Shown: positions 19,438-28,710, counted from the first letter of the stretch. The stretch is 64,000 nucleotides of DNA from Bacteroidales bacterium UBA5433 (GCA_002427525.1 DIRP01000018.1:1-64000), one strand, 5' to 3'. Numbers and translations: made by a program. The notes: generated by a model not told the origin, from the letters alone.

Positions 19438-19445
19438 TATCTTTG
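19438..19445 (+). promoter_or_regulatory. TAnnTTTG promoter box for the 51-codon gene
   Basis: TATCTTTG, with TTTG at 19416-19419 (18-nt spacer). It lies 49 nt upstream of the ATG at 19495, downstream of the recX stop. Confidence 0.65.
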
Positions 19446-19494
19446 TATTGCAATAAAAGTGGCCATTTAATTATTAACTTAACATACTACAATC

Positions 19495-19650
19495 ATGATT
19501 TTATTTGTAAACAACATGCAAGAATTCTGGCAATGGTTAGCAGGCCTCTGGGAAACTTTATTTGGAGGTTATGATTGGGCAACATCAACTTATGAATTCT
19601 TACATTCATTTATCCAGATTTTCAGGGATTTGTTTTATTTCACTTTCTAA
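19495..19650 (+). CDS. 51-residue aromatic-rich small protein, unknown
   Basis: The ORF runs ATG to TAA and encodes 51 residues beginning MILFVNNMQE and ending LFYFTF. About a third of residues are Trp, Phe or Tyr (four Trp), with few charges (net negative). Two amphipathic-looking stretches flank a GGYDW turn. This composition suggests membrane association. I recognise no family. A promoter box upstream and an intrinsic terminator 30 nt downstream define a complete short transcription unit, which is the main support for a real gene. A 44-residue product from the internal ATG at residue 8 is also possible, as is a non-coding RNA function. Confidence 0.6.
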   Translation: MILFVNNMQEFWQWLAGLWETLFGGYDWATSTYEFLHSFIQIFRDLFYFTF

Positions 19651-19679
19651 GAAAATCTACGAACTCAGCGCTGAATTGT

Positions 19680-19709
19680 AAAGCTGTCTTGTACTAAGAC
19701 AGCTTTTTT
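19680..19709 (+). terminator. intrinsic terminator of the small-protein unit
   Basis: An 11-bp stem (19680-19690 with 19696-19706), a 5-nt loop and a T run to 19709. It ends 4 nt before the start codon of the next gene, so it could also act as an attenuator for that gene. Confidence 0.85.
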
Positions 19710-19713
19710 ATGT

Positions 19714-20259
19714 ATGAAAATCCTTGAAACAAACGGCGTCTCTTATACACTGTATAAAGCATCCCGCACCTCTGTTTCCATAACGGTTAAAAGGGACGGG
19801 TCGGTACACGTGAGGGCACCTTATTGGATGACCCGTTCCCAAGTGGAGCATTTTGTGCAACAAAAAACAGCCTGGATCCGGGTCCGGCAGCAGGCAGTGC
19901 AGCAGGAGCCGGCCCTTCCGCCTGCCGGCCGGGAGCTGGAACAATTGAAAAAGCAGGCGGCCGAAAAATTCAGGGAACTGGCGCTTCCCTGGGAACACCG
20001 GTTCAAAGAACGTTACGGTGTAGCTCCGCAGCGGTGGACCGTCAGGCTGATGGATACACGCTGGGGAAGTTGTTCTTTAAAGACAGGAAGAATTACCTTA
20101 AATTTGAGGTTACTTTACAAGCTCGATGATTGTATTGAATACATAATAGTGCATGAGCTTTGCCATTTGTTGGTTCCCGGTCACGATAAACGGTTTTATA
20201 CATTGTTGGAACAAGAGCTTCCCGACTGGAAATCCCGTAAAAAAAGATTAAATGGTTAA
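19714..20259 (+). CDS. YgjP-like (DUF45) metallopeptidase
   Basis: 181 aa. The catalytic zinc motif HELCH (in the segment VHELCHLLVPGHD) is near residue 149, preceded by the family's RWGSCS-type segment (TRWGSCSLKTGRI) and a YGP-like N-terminal beta region. These are cytoplasmic proteins of the M48-related DUF45 family; substrates are not established. The ATG sits 4 nt after a terminator T-run, so either a promoter overlaps that hairpin or the gene relies on read-through from the small-protein promoter. The stop is 12 nt before prfB. Confidence 0.88.
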   Translation: MKILETNGVSYTLYKASRTSVSITVKRDGSVHVRAPYWMTRSQVEHFVQQKTAWIRVRQQAVQQEPALPPAGRELEQLKKQAAEKFRELALPWEHRFKERYGVAPQRWTVRLMDTRWGSCSLKTGRITLNLRLLYKLDDCIEYIIVHELCHLLVPGHDKRFYTLLEQELPDWKSRKKRLNG

Positions 20260-20271
20260 CTTTACCGTATC

Positions 20272-21358
20272 ATGATATATACTATAGATAATTATAAAAA
20301 CCTGTTGCAGAGGGGACAACGGTTGAGGAGGTTTCTTTGACGTTGATGCCAAAGAAAAAGAATTAGAAACCCTGGAGAAAACCACACAACAGGAAGGTTT
20401 TTGGAACAACCCTAAAGAAGGAGAAATACTTCTGAAAAAACAGGCTTTGATCAAAAGCGGGTTGGAGGGGTATTATAAAATACAGGAAGGTCTGGATGAC
20501 CTGAAAGTACTGGCAGAATTGGATGCAGCGCAAGAAGAACTGGATCTGCAGACAGCCAAAGTTCTGGAATGGATTCTCGCAGAAGAGCTGAAGGGCATGT
20601 TGAGCAACGAGGGAGACTCCCTGGGAGCTCTTTTGAAAATCAACTCCGGGGCAGGTGGAACGGAAAGCAACGATTGGTCTGCCATGCTTATGAGGATGTA
20701 TTCCCGGTGGGGGGAGAGAAACGGGTATAAGGTAAGGGTTCACCATGTGATAGACGGAGACGAGGCGGGAATAAAATCCTGCACCCTTGAGTTTGAAGGC
20801 AGTTATGCTTACGGATACCTGAAAGCCGAGAATGGTGTCCACAGGCTGGTGCGTATTTCACCTTTTAATGCCCAGGGAAAAAGGCAAACCACATTTTCCT
20901 CTGTTTTTGTGTATCCTGCAGTAGATGACACCATTGAAATTGAAATCAACCCTTCTGACCTGGAATGGGACACCTACCGCTCCAGCGGGGCAGGAGGGCA
21001 AAATGTCAACAAAGTGGAAACCGGTGTGCGGGTTCGCCATATTCCAACGGGGATTGTGGTTGAGAATACAGAGTCAAGAAGCCAGTACGACAACAGGCAA
21101 AATGCCTTGCGTATTCTTAAATCCCACTTGTACGAAATAGAGTTGGAAAAAAGAAGAGCCAAGGAATCTGAACTGGAGGGACAAAAGAAAAAAATTGAAT
21201 GGGGCTCCCAAATCCGCTCCTATACGCTTCATCCGTATAAAATGGTTAAAGACCACCGTACCGGTTATGAAATGACAGATACACAGGCTGTTCTGGACGG
21301 AGATTTGATGGGCTTTATCCAGGCTTGCCTTATGGAAGGTGTTGCCAATGGCACTTAA
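20272..21358 (+). CDS. prfB: peptide chain release factor 2 with programmed +1 frameshift
   Basis: It is encoded in two frames. ATG at 20272 reads 22 codons to CTT (20335-20337) and meets in-frame TGA (20338-20340). Skipping T20338 continues at GAC and gives a 361-residue RF2. The second frame alone has no proper start near its 5' end. RF2 marks are the SPF anticodon-like tripeptide (RISPFN) and GGQ (SSGAGGQNVNK). RF2 reads UGA and UAA, so shortage of RF2 stalls at its own UGA and promotes the shift (known autoregulation). It is followed by an AddA-like gene that overlaps it by 11 nt. Confidence 0.95.
20326..20341 (+). promoter_or_regulatory. prfB programmed frameshift site
   Basis: AGGAGG (20326-20331), a 3-nt spacer, then CTTTGAC. 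SD strength, spacing and the CUU-UGA slip site match the classical prfB element. AGGAGG pairs fully with CCTCCT of the 16S end in this window. Confidence 0.95.
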
Positions 21359-24300
21359 GGTATATAAAGCTTCTGCGGGAACAGGGAAAACCTACCGGCT
21401 TACCCTTACGTACCTTGCTTTGTTGTTGGGGAATCCGGCACATTTCGACCCGTATGCCTTTTACAATATTCTGGCGGTAACTTTTACAAACAAAGCTACC
21501 GATCAAATGAAAACACGCATTCTGGATACATTGGCGCAACTGTCCCGGGGGCAGGCTCCACAAATTGCGGAAGAGTTGTGTCTTGAAACGGGGTTGTCTT
21601 ATCAGGAATTGGTTGCCAGGGCCGGGGTTGTGCACAAGACACTGCTACACCATTATTCCTGGTTTTCCGTTTCCACATTGGATGCTTTTTTTCAACGTGT
21701 TTTGCAGGCATTTGTGTTGGAAGCCGGACTTGCACGGGGGTATGCGGTTGATACAGACACAGACTATTTGTTGGATAAGACAGCCCGCAGGATTGTGGCA
21801 AGCATTCCGCAGGACGCTTCTTTACGCCTGTGGTTCACGGAGTTAATTCAGGAAAAGCTATCCCGTTCCGACAGGTGGGATACGTTGCGTTTGCTCAAAC
21901 AGACAGGACAGCAGGCAACCCGGGAATCATTCAGGGTAATGGGCGAAGACTTTGCCCGCCGCCTGTCGGATCGCACTTTTTTAAAAGAGTACATCCAAAC
22001 GTACCGGAATATTATAGAATCCTTTGAAAACAACATGGCGCTCCTGGGCAGGACCGCTTTGCAAATAATCCGGGAAAGGGGATTTGAAGTCACGGATTTT
22101 CCCTATAAAACAACATCGTTTGCCAGGTATTTTGAAAAAATCTCTGAACAGAATCCGGGAGTTTCTGTTTTTATACCGGGTAAACGTGTGCTGGACGCAG
22201 CCGCAGGAGATGAACAGGTGTGGCATAATAAGAATGCTCCGGAAGGTTTGGATAAGTTGCAGGAAGTTTTGGGACCTGTTTTGGACGAGATTTTGACCTG
22301 TTACAACAACAGCTACCGGGAATATGCAACGGCCGTTGCCATTAAGGAACAGATTCCTCAAATGGGACTGCTGGCAGACATCATTACCACCATGCGTCAG
22401 ATACAGGAAGAATCCGGTACGCTGGATATAGGAGATTCAACGTATTTGCTAAGCCGGTTGGTGAGTGACGGCAACGTGCCTTTTGTTTATGAAAAAATTG
22501 GAACCCGGTACGATTCTTTTTTATTGGATGAGTTTCAGGACACTTCTGTGTTGCAATGGATTAATATGTATCCGTTGGTGCTCAACGGACTATCTCAGGG
22601 ACACGATTCCCTGATTGTAGGAGATGTAAAACAAGCGATTTACAGGTGGAGAAACAGTGATTGGAGGATTCTGGGAGAAACGGTTCAGGGAGATCCTTTG
22701 CTTGCCGAACAAGGGATAGAGGTTAAATCGTTGCAAACCAATTACAGGAGTAGCCCCCGGATTGTACAATTTGTGAACCGGCTGATTGAAGAAGTGTGCG
22801 GCTCGTTTACCCGTGCATTAAAAAAGAGGCTGGAAGAAAACAGTTTTCTGGAACAAAAAGACAAAGAATATATGGAACGGCTACTCCCCCATGCATACGA
22901 AGGGCATTGGGGAGAAACGCCTGAGGAGCAGGAGTGCGACAAGGGGTACGTGCAAGTCAGTGCATTTTATGAAGCAGATCAGACAAGTGCAGATCAAAAA
23001 GTATTGCAAGGTGTACGGGAGTTGCTGGTATCTCTTGTAGCAAGAGGATACGCACCATCCGATATCCTTATACTCGTGAGATCCAAAGCAGATGCCCGTA
23101 TCCTTTCCCGCTATTTTATGCAGCAGACACAAGACGCAGGCTCCGGTTCAACGCATTGTCCGCAACTTCTTACAGAAGATGCTCTTTATCTGGTAGCTTC
23201 TCCGTATGTCAACACGACCATTGCGTTGCTTACGTTGGCGTATTTTCCTCAGGATTCATGTGCAGAAGAGACTGTTGCTGTGCTGGCAGAGGACTGGAAT
23301 CAAAAAGACATAGCAAAAGACAAGGGTTTTCTAAACAGGATAAGGCTTCTTCCGTTGGTGGATGCTTTTGAAGCCATCATTCAAAAAATGGAATGGTCAG
23401 ATGCCACAGAGGCCATTCCATACCTTCAGGAATTGCACGATGTGATGCTGGATTATTCCGGTAAACACAGCGGAGGTACGTATGCTTTTTTAAAATGGTG
23501 GCATGAGCGGGGCAAAGAAAAAATGCTCTCCGTAGCCCTGCCCGGCGAGGCCGTACGCATGTTAACCATCCATAAAGCCAAAGGGCTGGAGGCTCCTGTG
23601 GTTATTGTTCCGTTTTGCAACTGGCCGCTGGATTCTTCGGCAGGCACACAGCTTATATGGACACATACGGAACAAGAGCCTTTTAACCGTCCGGAACGGC
23701 TGCCTGTTCAATACAGTGCCAGGTTGGAGCATACGTATTTTGCAAAGGATTATTACCTGGAATTAAGCCAACGGTACCTGGATGCACTTAATTTGTTGTA
23801 CGTTGCCGTTACCCGGCCCAAAGAGGAACTTTACCTGTTTCTTCCTTTTGCCGGAAAGCCTTCATTAGGTGTTGTTTCGGGGCATATTTGGGAAGCTCTT
23901 TTCCAGGCAGACGTGCCGGCCGGTAAGCAGGACAACCCCGTGTGGAGTACAGGGATCCAACCTGAAGCAAAAACAGCACGTGCAAGCAGGCAGGGAGCTG
24001 AGGAGATCTATACATTGCAAGCTTACAGCTCGGGTAATTTTTCCAAAACCCTGAAACTGGCACAAGAAATTGATTTTGACTACGACCCCGGTGATTCTAT
24101 GCGCCAGTGGGGTATAGTATTACATAAAGCCCTTTCCCGTATTCAAACTTCCGACGGCATTGCATCTGTACTGGAAGAATTGGTAGCAGAAGGGGAACTT
24201 TCCGGTAATCCCGCGTACGTCAAGCACATTGCACAGGTGATTGAAGAAACCCTTCGGAGACCTGATGTGTCGGGTTGGTTTGACGGTTCGTGGCATGTGA

Positions 24301-24503
24301 GGACAGAGCCGGTCATTCTGGGTCCTTCAGGACAATTGCGTCCGGACAGGGTTATGGAAAAGGAAGGCAGGGCCGTTGTTTTAGATTATAAATTTGGCAG
24401 GCCCGACCCCATGCACCAAAAGCAGATAGACCAGTATGTGGCAGCTCTCAAACGAATGGGTTATACACAGGTAGAAGGTCACCTGCTGTATATCACTCTT
24501 TAA
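21348..24503 (+). CDS. UvrD/AddA-like helicase-nuclease
   Basis: 1051 aa. A superfamily 1 helicase core carries Walker A ASAGTGKT at the N-terminus, the DEXX box LLDEFQDTS (near residue 390), the motif IV-type TNYRSSPRIVQF, the motif V-type TIHKAKGLEAPVV and the motif VI-type YVAVTRPKEELYLF. A C-terminal PD-(D/E)XK nuclease follows, with RPDRV, VLDYKFG and a downstream Gln. This is the AddA/RecB architecture for double-strand-break end resection. No AddB partner is in the window. ATG at 21348 is preferred over GTG at 21339; it overlaps prfB by 11 nt. Confidence 0.88.
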   Translation: MALKVYKASAGTGKTYRLTLTYLALLLGNPAHFDPYAFYNILAVTFTNKATDQMKTRILDTLAQLSRGQAPQIAEELCLETGLSYQELVARAGVVHKTLLHHYSWFSVSTLDAFFQRVLQAFVLEAGLARGYAVDTDTDYLLDKTARRIVASIPQDASLRLWFTELIQEKLSRSDRWDTLRLLKQTGQQATRESFRVMGEDFARRLSDRTFLKEYIQTYRNIIESFENNMALLGRTALQIIRERGFEVTDFPYKTTSFARYFEKISEQNPGVSVFIPGKRVLDAAAGDEQVWHNKNAPEGLDKLQEVLGPVLDEILTCYNNSYREYATAVAIKEQIPQMGLLADIITTMRQIQEESGTLDIGDSTYLLSRLVSDGNVPFVYEKIGTRYDSFLLDEFQDTSVLQWINMYPLVLNGLSQGHDSLIVGDVKQAIYRWRNSDWRILGETVQGDPLLAEQGIEVKSLQTNYRSSPRIVQFVNRLIEEVCGSFTRALKKRLEENSFLEQKDKEYMERLLPHAYEGHWGETPEEQECDKGYVQVSAFYEADQTSADQKVLQGVRELLVSLVARGYAPSDILILVRSKADARILSRYFMQQTQDAGSGSTHCPQLLTEDALYLVASPYVNTTIALLTLAYFPQDSCAEETVAVLAEDWNQKDIAKDKGFLNRIRLLPLVDAFEAIIQKMEWSDATEAIPYLQELHDVMLDYSGKHSGGTYAFLKWWHERGKEKMLSVALPGEAVRMLTIHKAKGLEAPVVIVPFCNWPLDSSAGTQLIWTHTEQEPFNRPERLPVQYSARLEHTYFAKDYYLELSQRYLDALNLLYVAVTRPKEELYLFLPFAGKPSLGVVSGHIWEALFQADVPAGKQDNPVWSTGIQPEAKTARASRQGAEEIYTLQAYSSGNFSKTLKLAQEIDFDYDPGDSMRQWGIVLHKALSRIQTSDGIASVLEELVAEGELSGNPAYVKHIAQVIEETLRRPDVSGWFDGSWHVRTEPVILGPSGQLRPDRVMEKEGRAVVLDYKFGRPDPMHQKQIDQYVAALKRMGYTQVEGHLLYITL

Positions 24504-24520
24504 AGTAGTCCTCCGGGATA

Positions 24521-26155
24521 TTACAGAACCATTCCGGCAAGCACTCCCGTATGGGTTCCGTTTTTGATGGTATGTACTCCGTTTACCCAAACGTGCGGAA
24601 TGCCTTCCGGAAAACGGTGGGGGTCTGCAAATGTAGCTTTGTCAATGACCGTTGCCTGGTTAAAAACAACCACATCTGCCCGGTATCCCGGAGAAAGAAG
24701 GCCTCTGTCTTTAAGTCCGAGGCGGGAGGCCGGCAGGGATGTGATTTTTTTGACGGCCTCTGCAAAATCCATCAGTTTTTCTTCCCTGCAGTATTTTCCC
24801 AGGAACCGCGGAAAAGTACCATAAGAACGAGGATGGGGAATGGTTTTTGATAAAGGGCCCTGCGGAGAGTAGACACTGCCGTCGGAGGCAGGCATTCCCA
24901 GGGGGTGTGACAGGAAAAGGCGGACGTTATCTTCTGTCATGGCAAATACCACCATGCTCGATTGCAACCGTTCTTCAACCAGCAGGTCCTTTACAAAATC
25001 CCATTCCGATTTACCGGTGATACGGGCGCATTCTTCTACGGTACGTCCCATAAAGGCTTCTTTGTTATGGGGCAGCAGGCAGGCAGAAATAAGTACGTTC
25101 TGAGGGCCTCCAAAGCGGGCAAAGCGGGAACGGGCATATACGCCAAATGCTTGTGCCGTTTCTTTGTCTTGCAGGCGGGACAATACATCGTCCGTTGAAC
25201 CCTGCCTTCCGTCCAGAGGGATAAAACTGGTCAGTCCCGTTGAAAACGCAATGTAAGGATACCGGTCAAAAGCAACGTCAAGCCCCTCACTTCTGGCATT
25301 TTCAATAAGCCGGATAAGGGCAGGGCCTTTGTGCCAGTTGTCAAAATTTTGGGCTTTCAGGTGCGAAATTTGCAACCTTGCTCCGGCAGCCCGGGCCATT
25401 GAGATGGCCTCTGATACGGCCTGCTCAACCCGGTCGTCTTCGTTGCGCATATGAATGGCAAACAATTTATTGTGCTTTGACACAATGTTAAGCAACTCCA
25501 CCAGCTCTTCGTTAGTAGCATAAGCTCCCGGGGCGTATTCCAGGCCACAGGAAATTCCAATGCTGCCTTCTTCCAATTGTTTTTCCAACAGGTCCTGCAT
25601 GGCTTTTATTTGCTCCCGTGTTGCCGGTGCATTCCAGTCTCCGATAACCGCCGAGCGAATAGATCCCTGGCCGGTAAAAGAGCAGTAGTTGATCCCTATT
25701 TTCTGTTTTTTGAGGACATCCATAAAAACGGCAGCGCTACTGTAAGGTCCTGCGGGAAAAGGAGAATCGCCACAATTACCGCCGGCATCTGTGGTGATGC
25801 CCTGAAAAATGCGGCTGTCACCTTCCGGACATTGCAAAAAATTTGTATCTGTATGGGTGTGAAGATCAACAAACCCGGGGCAGATAGCCATGCCTTTTGC
25901 ATCTGTTATACTGTCTGCATAATCACCCAATTTCCCCAAGGCGGCAATCCGGCCATCTTTAATGCCCACATCGCCTTTAAAAGGGGGAGAACCGTCTCCG
26001 GTATAGACAAAGCCATTGGTAATGATGGTATCAAATGGTTGCGAAAGACGAAACACAGAAGGGGTTCCGGAGAGACCGCCGGCCGATGCAGCCAGGGCTG
26101 CGCCTCCGACAAGGCTTCTTCTTAGAAAAGTTCTACGGGAAATATTCGAGCTCAT
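24521..26155 (-). CDS. Tat-exported D-aminoacylase / N-acyl-D-amino-acid deacylase family amidohydrolase
   Basis: 544 aa. The N-terminus has a twin-arginine signal (SRRTFLRRS, then a hydrophobic Ala/Gly stretch), so the protein should be exported folded. The amidohydrolase core shows the metal-binding HTHTD motif after FVDLH, the GGNCG loop, an HMRNED segment and a typical C-terminal GLLSPGYRADVVVFN strand. Relatives remove acyl groups from N-acyl-D-amino acids; the exact substrate cannot be read. ATG at 26155 lies 1 nt after the apbE stop. The longer start at 26188 would put 11 residues before the Tat motif and overlap apbE. Confidence 0.87.
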   Translation of the reverse strand: MSSNISRRTFLRRSLVGGAALAASAGGLSGTPSVFRLSQPFDTIITNGFVYTGDGSPPFKGDVGIKDGRIAALGKLGDYADSITDAKGMAICPGFVDLHTHTDTNFLQCPEGDSRIFQGITTDAGGNCGDSPFPAGPYSSAAVFMDVLKKQKIGINYCSFTGQGSIRSAVIGDWNAPATREQIKAMQDLLEKQLEEGSIGISCGLEYAPGAYATNEELVELLNIVSKHNKLFAIHMRNEDDRVEQAVSEAISMARAAGARLQISHLKAQNFDNWHKGPALIRLIENARSEGLDVAFDRYPYIAFSTGLTSFIPLDGRQGSTDDVLSRLQDKETAQAFGVYARSRFARFGGPQNVLISACLLPHNKEAFMGRTVEECARITGKSEWDFVKDLLVEERLQSSMVVFAMTEDNVRLFLSHPLGMPASDGSVYSPQGPLSKTIPHPRSYGTFPRFLGKYCREEKLMDFAEAVKKITSLPASRLGLKDRGLLSPGYRADVVVFNQATVIDKATFADPHRFPEGIPHVWVNGVHTIKNGTHTGVLAGMVL

Positions 26156-26156
26156 A

Positions 26157-27170
26157 TTATAAATCAATAAGGATGTTATCTGTAGCATAGGTGCGAAAGG
26201 TCTGCTCCTGACCGTATATCAGGTACGCTCCCAGTTCGGGATGGTCCTTGAGAAATGCTATGGTAGCTTCTAACCCCATAACCATAAAGGCAGTAGCATA
26301 AGCATCTGCTGTCATGCAGTCTTCTGCCACTACCGTTGCACTAAGCAGGTTGTGGTTCACAGGTGTTCCTGTTTTGGGGTTGATGATATGGGCAAATTTT
26401 TCTCCGTTTTCTTCGTAATAATTCCTGTAGTTGCCCGATGTTGCCAATCCTTTGTCTGTCAAACGAAGGGTAACATAAATATCTTTTCCCGGATGTACAT
26501 TTCCGTCGACAGGACTGTCAATGCCTATTTTCCACGGCTGTTTATGTGGATTAAGTCCTCTGCACATTACTTCTCCTCCAATTTCTACCAGCAGATCTGT
26601 TATTCCAAGGGCTTGCAGTTCATTTGCAATAAAATCACAAGCAAAACCTTTGGCAATAGCGTTCATACTCAAACTGCTGCGCGGATCTTTTTTTAGCAGT
26701 TTTGTTCCTTCCAACAGGAATTTATCCATGCCGGTAAACTGGCGTATTTCTTCAAGGGTTTGCGGAGTTACAGAGGCTTTCTTTTCTAACCCAAACCCCC
26801 ATAAATCAAAGAAAGGAGCTGCCGATATATCAAACGCTCCGTCTGTACAGGCCGCTATTTCTACCGCTTTATTAAAAACCGTTCTGAACAGGCTGTCTGT
26901 TTCCTGTGAAGTATTGTTGTTGATTCCGGAAATTAAGGAATGGTAATTGTATATAGACAGGGAGTTGTTGATTTGCTCAAAGCTGCCGGCAATAGTTTTT
27001 TCTACCTGTTGTACAAAGTGGGGTGCAGAACCGGATGGTTTTTTGAAGGTAATGGCATACGTTGTCCCCAACGCTCCTCCTGTAAGGAAAACAAAACCGG
27101 AAGGTAGAGAACAACCGGTTATACCTGTCAGCAGATATAGGAATAACAGCAGGTATGGTTTTTTTGACAT
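26157..27170 (-). CDS. apbE: FAD:protein FMN transferase (ApbE), lipoprotein
   Basis: 337 aa. Residues 1-20 are a lipoprotein signal with lipobox ITGC. The ApbE domain shows GTTYAI near the N-terminus, the MNAIAKGFACDFI segment, GGEVMCRG and the metal-binding-type TADAYATAFMVMG segment. ApbE attaches FMN to Thr/Ser of periplasmic or membrane flavoproteins such as Rnf/Nqr subunits; no target is in the window. The start is set at the ATG giving the lipoprotein signal; a longer frame upstream lacks sense and overlaps the promoter. It is followed directly by the Tat-exported amidohydrolase. Confidence 0.92.
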   Translation of the reverse strand: MSKKPYLLLFLYLLTGITGCSLPSGFVFLTGGALGTTYAITFKKPSGSAPHFVQQVEKTIAGSFEQINNSLSIYNYHSLISGINNNTSQETDSLFRTVFNKAVEIAACTDGAFDISAAPFFDLWGFGLEKKASVTPQTLEEIRQFTGMDKFLLEGTKLLKKDPRSSLSMNAIAKGFACDFIANELQALGITDLLVEIGGEVMCRGLNPHKQPWKIGIDSPVDGNVHPGKDIYVTLRLTDKGLATSGNYRNYYEENGEKFAHIINPKTGTPVNHNLLSATVVAEDCMTADAYATAFMVMGLEATIAFLKDHPELGAYLIYGQEQTFRTYATDNILIDL

Positions 27171-27175
27171 TAGTA

Positions 27176-27183
27176 CAAAGCTA
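27176..27183 (-). promoter_or_regulatory. TAnnTTTG promoter box for apbE
   Basis: Reads TAGCTTTG on the minus strand, 5 nt upstream of the ATG. It is back-to-back with the plus-strand box at 27198. Confidence 0.6.
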
Positions 27184-27197
27184 CAAATTATTTTAAC

Positions 27198-27205
27198 TAC
27201 ATTTG
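27198..27205 (+). promoter_or_regulatory. TAnnTTTG promoter box for the FISUMP lipoprotein gene
   Basis: TACATTTG, 15 nt upstream of the ATG at 27221. Confidence 0.6.
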
Positions 27206-27220
27206 CAGAACATAAAACAT

Positions 27221-28273
27221 ATGAACAGAAAAAATTTATTAGCACCTCTACTTCTTTTGTTTGCATCTGCGGTCATTATTTCCGGATGTGAAAAAGATGA
27301 ATCCGAAACAAATTATTTGCTGGGAACACTAAGTTTTGACCTTCCTGCTTATACTTTTCCCGGAGATACTTATTTGGTGGAAGCTACCGGGATAACTTCT
27401 CCGGGGGAAGATTCTGTAACATATTCATTTATAGGTCCGCATTTTGTTCCGGATTCCATTGTAGGCAGAACAGCCTACATTGCTGTTCCGGACAGCCTGG
27501 GGACGTTTACACTTACCTTAACGGCGGCAGCCGAAGGCTATGCCTCTACAGCCATTAGCCGTACGACTACAGTAATTCACAGGCACTTTATTACCATGGT
27601 CCGGGGTATTGAAATCTCTGCCGATTCCATTACCGACCCCAGGGATGGAAAGGTGTATTATTACAAACGGTTTGGGAACCTGGATTGGTTTACCCAAAAT
27701 CTCAACTGGGAAGAGTTCGGGCTGGCTTATTTAAACACGCCTGCCCTGGGTTATATGATGGGAAATCTGTATACCTGGAATCAGGCAATTTCCGGCCTGG
27801 AGTCTCCGGTTACTGTACCGGAGGTAACGGACGGACCGGGACAGGGTCCGCAAGGCGTATGTCCTCCGGGGTGGAGTATTCCCACTGCCTGGGACTGGGC
27901 AGACCTCGCCTCGGCTTTTTCACCAACACCTATGGGGTTTCTTGATCCATGGAATGGGTTGGGACAGGTGTTTGCAGCAGACGCTTCAATCAATCAAAGT
28001 AAGGTATGGAAGTACCATCCCGATAATGAAAAAACAAATACGACCGGATGGAATGCATTACCTGCCGGTTATGCTATTCTGGAAGGGGAGGCATTTTCCG
28101 GATTTGGTCAGACATCCTTCTGGTGGGCTGCCTGCGCAGATGGGAATCAGGGATATTACCGGCTTATTCACTATGCTATTGACAGGTTTTCATGTGCAAC
28201 TGCAGATAAATCTGCGGTATATGCCTCTGTCAGGTGTGTGCGTATACCGGAAGATGTAAAGCAATCAGATTAG
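27221..28273 (+). CDS. lipoprotein with FISUMP domain
   Basis: 350 aa. A lipoprotein signal with Cys at residue 23 (IISGCEK) leads into an N-terminal beta-rich region (about 30-125, possibly Ig-like). A Fibrobacter succinogenes major paralogous (FISUMP) domain follows, recognisable from DGKVYYYKRFGNLDWFTQNL, GNLYTW, CPPGWSIPT and the C-terminal VRCVRIPE ending. FISUMP proteins are surface or periplasmic with no known activity. ATG at 27221 is chosen over an in-frame start at 27203 that lies inside the promoter box. Five nt later the first TPM gene begins, so co-transcription is likely. Confidence 0.8.
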   Translation: MNRKNLLAPLLLLFASAVIISGCEKDESETNYLLGTLSFDLPAYTFPGDTYLVEATGITSPGEDSVTYSFIGPHFVPDSIVGRTAYIAVPDSLGTFTLTLTAAAEGYASTAISRTTTVIHRHFITMVRGIEISADSITDPRDGKVYYYKRFGNLDWFTQNLNWEEFGLAYLNTPALGYMMGNLYTWNQAISGLESPVTVPEVTDGPGQGPQGVCPPGWSIPTAWDWADLASAFSPTPMGFLDPWNGLGQVFAADASINQSKVWKYHPDNEKTNTTGWNALPAGYAILEGEAFSGFGQTSFWWAACADGNQGYYRLIHYAIDRFSCATADKSAVYASVRCVRIPEDVKQSD

Positions 28274-28278
28274 TATAC

Positions 28279-28710
28279 ATGTCAACATTTTTTTCTGCTC
28301 GTGATAAAAAAAGAATTACTGCTGCCATTACAAAAGCCGAGCAAGAGACTTCGGGTGAAATAAGGGTACATATTGAAACATATTGTCCGTCTTCTTCTTT
28401 GGAAAGAGCCGTTTTTGTTTTCAATCAATTGAAAATGGACAAAACAGCAGATAGGAATTCTGTGTTGATTTACCTGGCTACCGATTCAAAAAAATTTGCC
28501 ATTGTAGGCGATACGGGGATTCATGCGGTTGTTCCGGAAGGATATTGGGAGTCTGTAAAAACACTTATGTTGAATTTTTTTGTACTTGATAAATTTGTGG
28601 AAGGCATCTGTGAAGCAGTGCGGGAAGTAGGAAAAAAGCTGTCCGTCTTTTTTCCTTACCGGGAGGGGGATGTTAACGAATTGTCAAATGATGTATCAGT
28701 TGGAGCATGA
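28279..28710 (+). CDS. TPM-domain protein, cytoplasmic type
   Basis: 143 aa covering one TPM domain and little more (SGEIRVHIE strand, RNSVLIYLA strand, FAIVGDTGIHAVVPEGYWE). No signal peptide or membrane helix is seen. TPM domains occur in Psb27-like and phosphatase-like proteins and, in Bacteroidota, next to a second TPM protein and LemA. ATG at 28279 matches the family N-terminus (MSTFFSARDKKRI). The gene overlaps the next by 4 nt. No lemA is present on either side. Confidence 0.85.
   Translation: MSTFFSARDKKRITAAITKAEQETSGEIRVHIETYCPSSSLERAVFVFNQLKMDKTADRNSVLIYLATDSKKFAIVGDTGIHAVVPEGYWESVKTLMLNFFVLDKFVEGICEAVREVGKKLSVFFPYREGDVNELSNDVSVGA

Noticed and set aside
20272..20340. Truncated or broken prfB (in-frame TGA)
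   Set aside because: The SD, 3-nt spacing and CTTTGAC slip site show a programmed frameshift, not damage.
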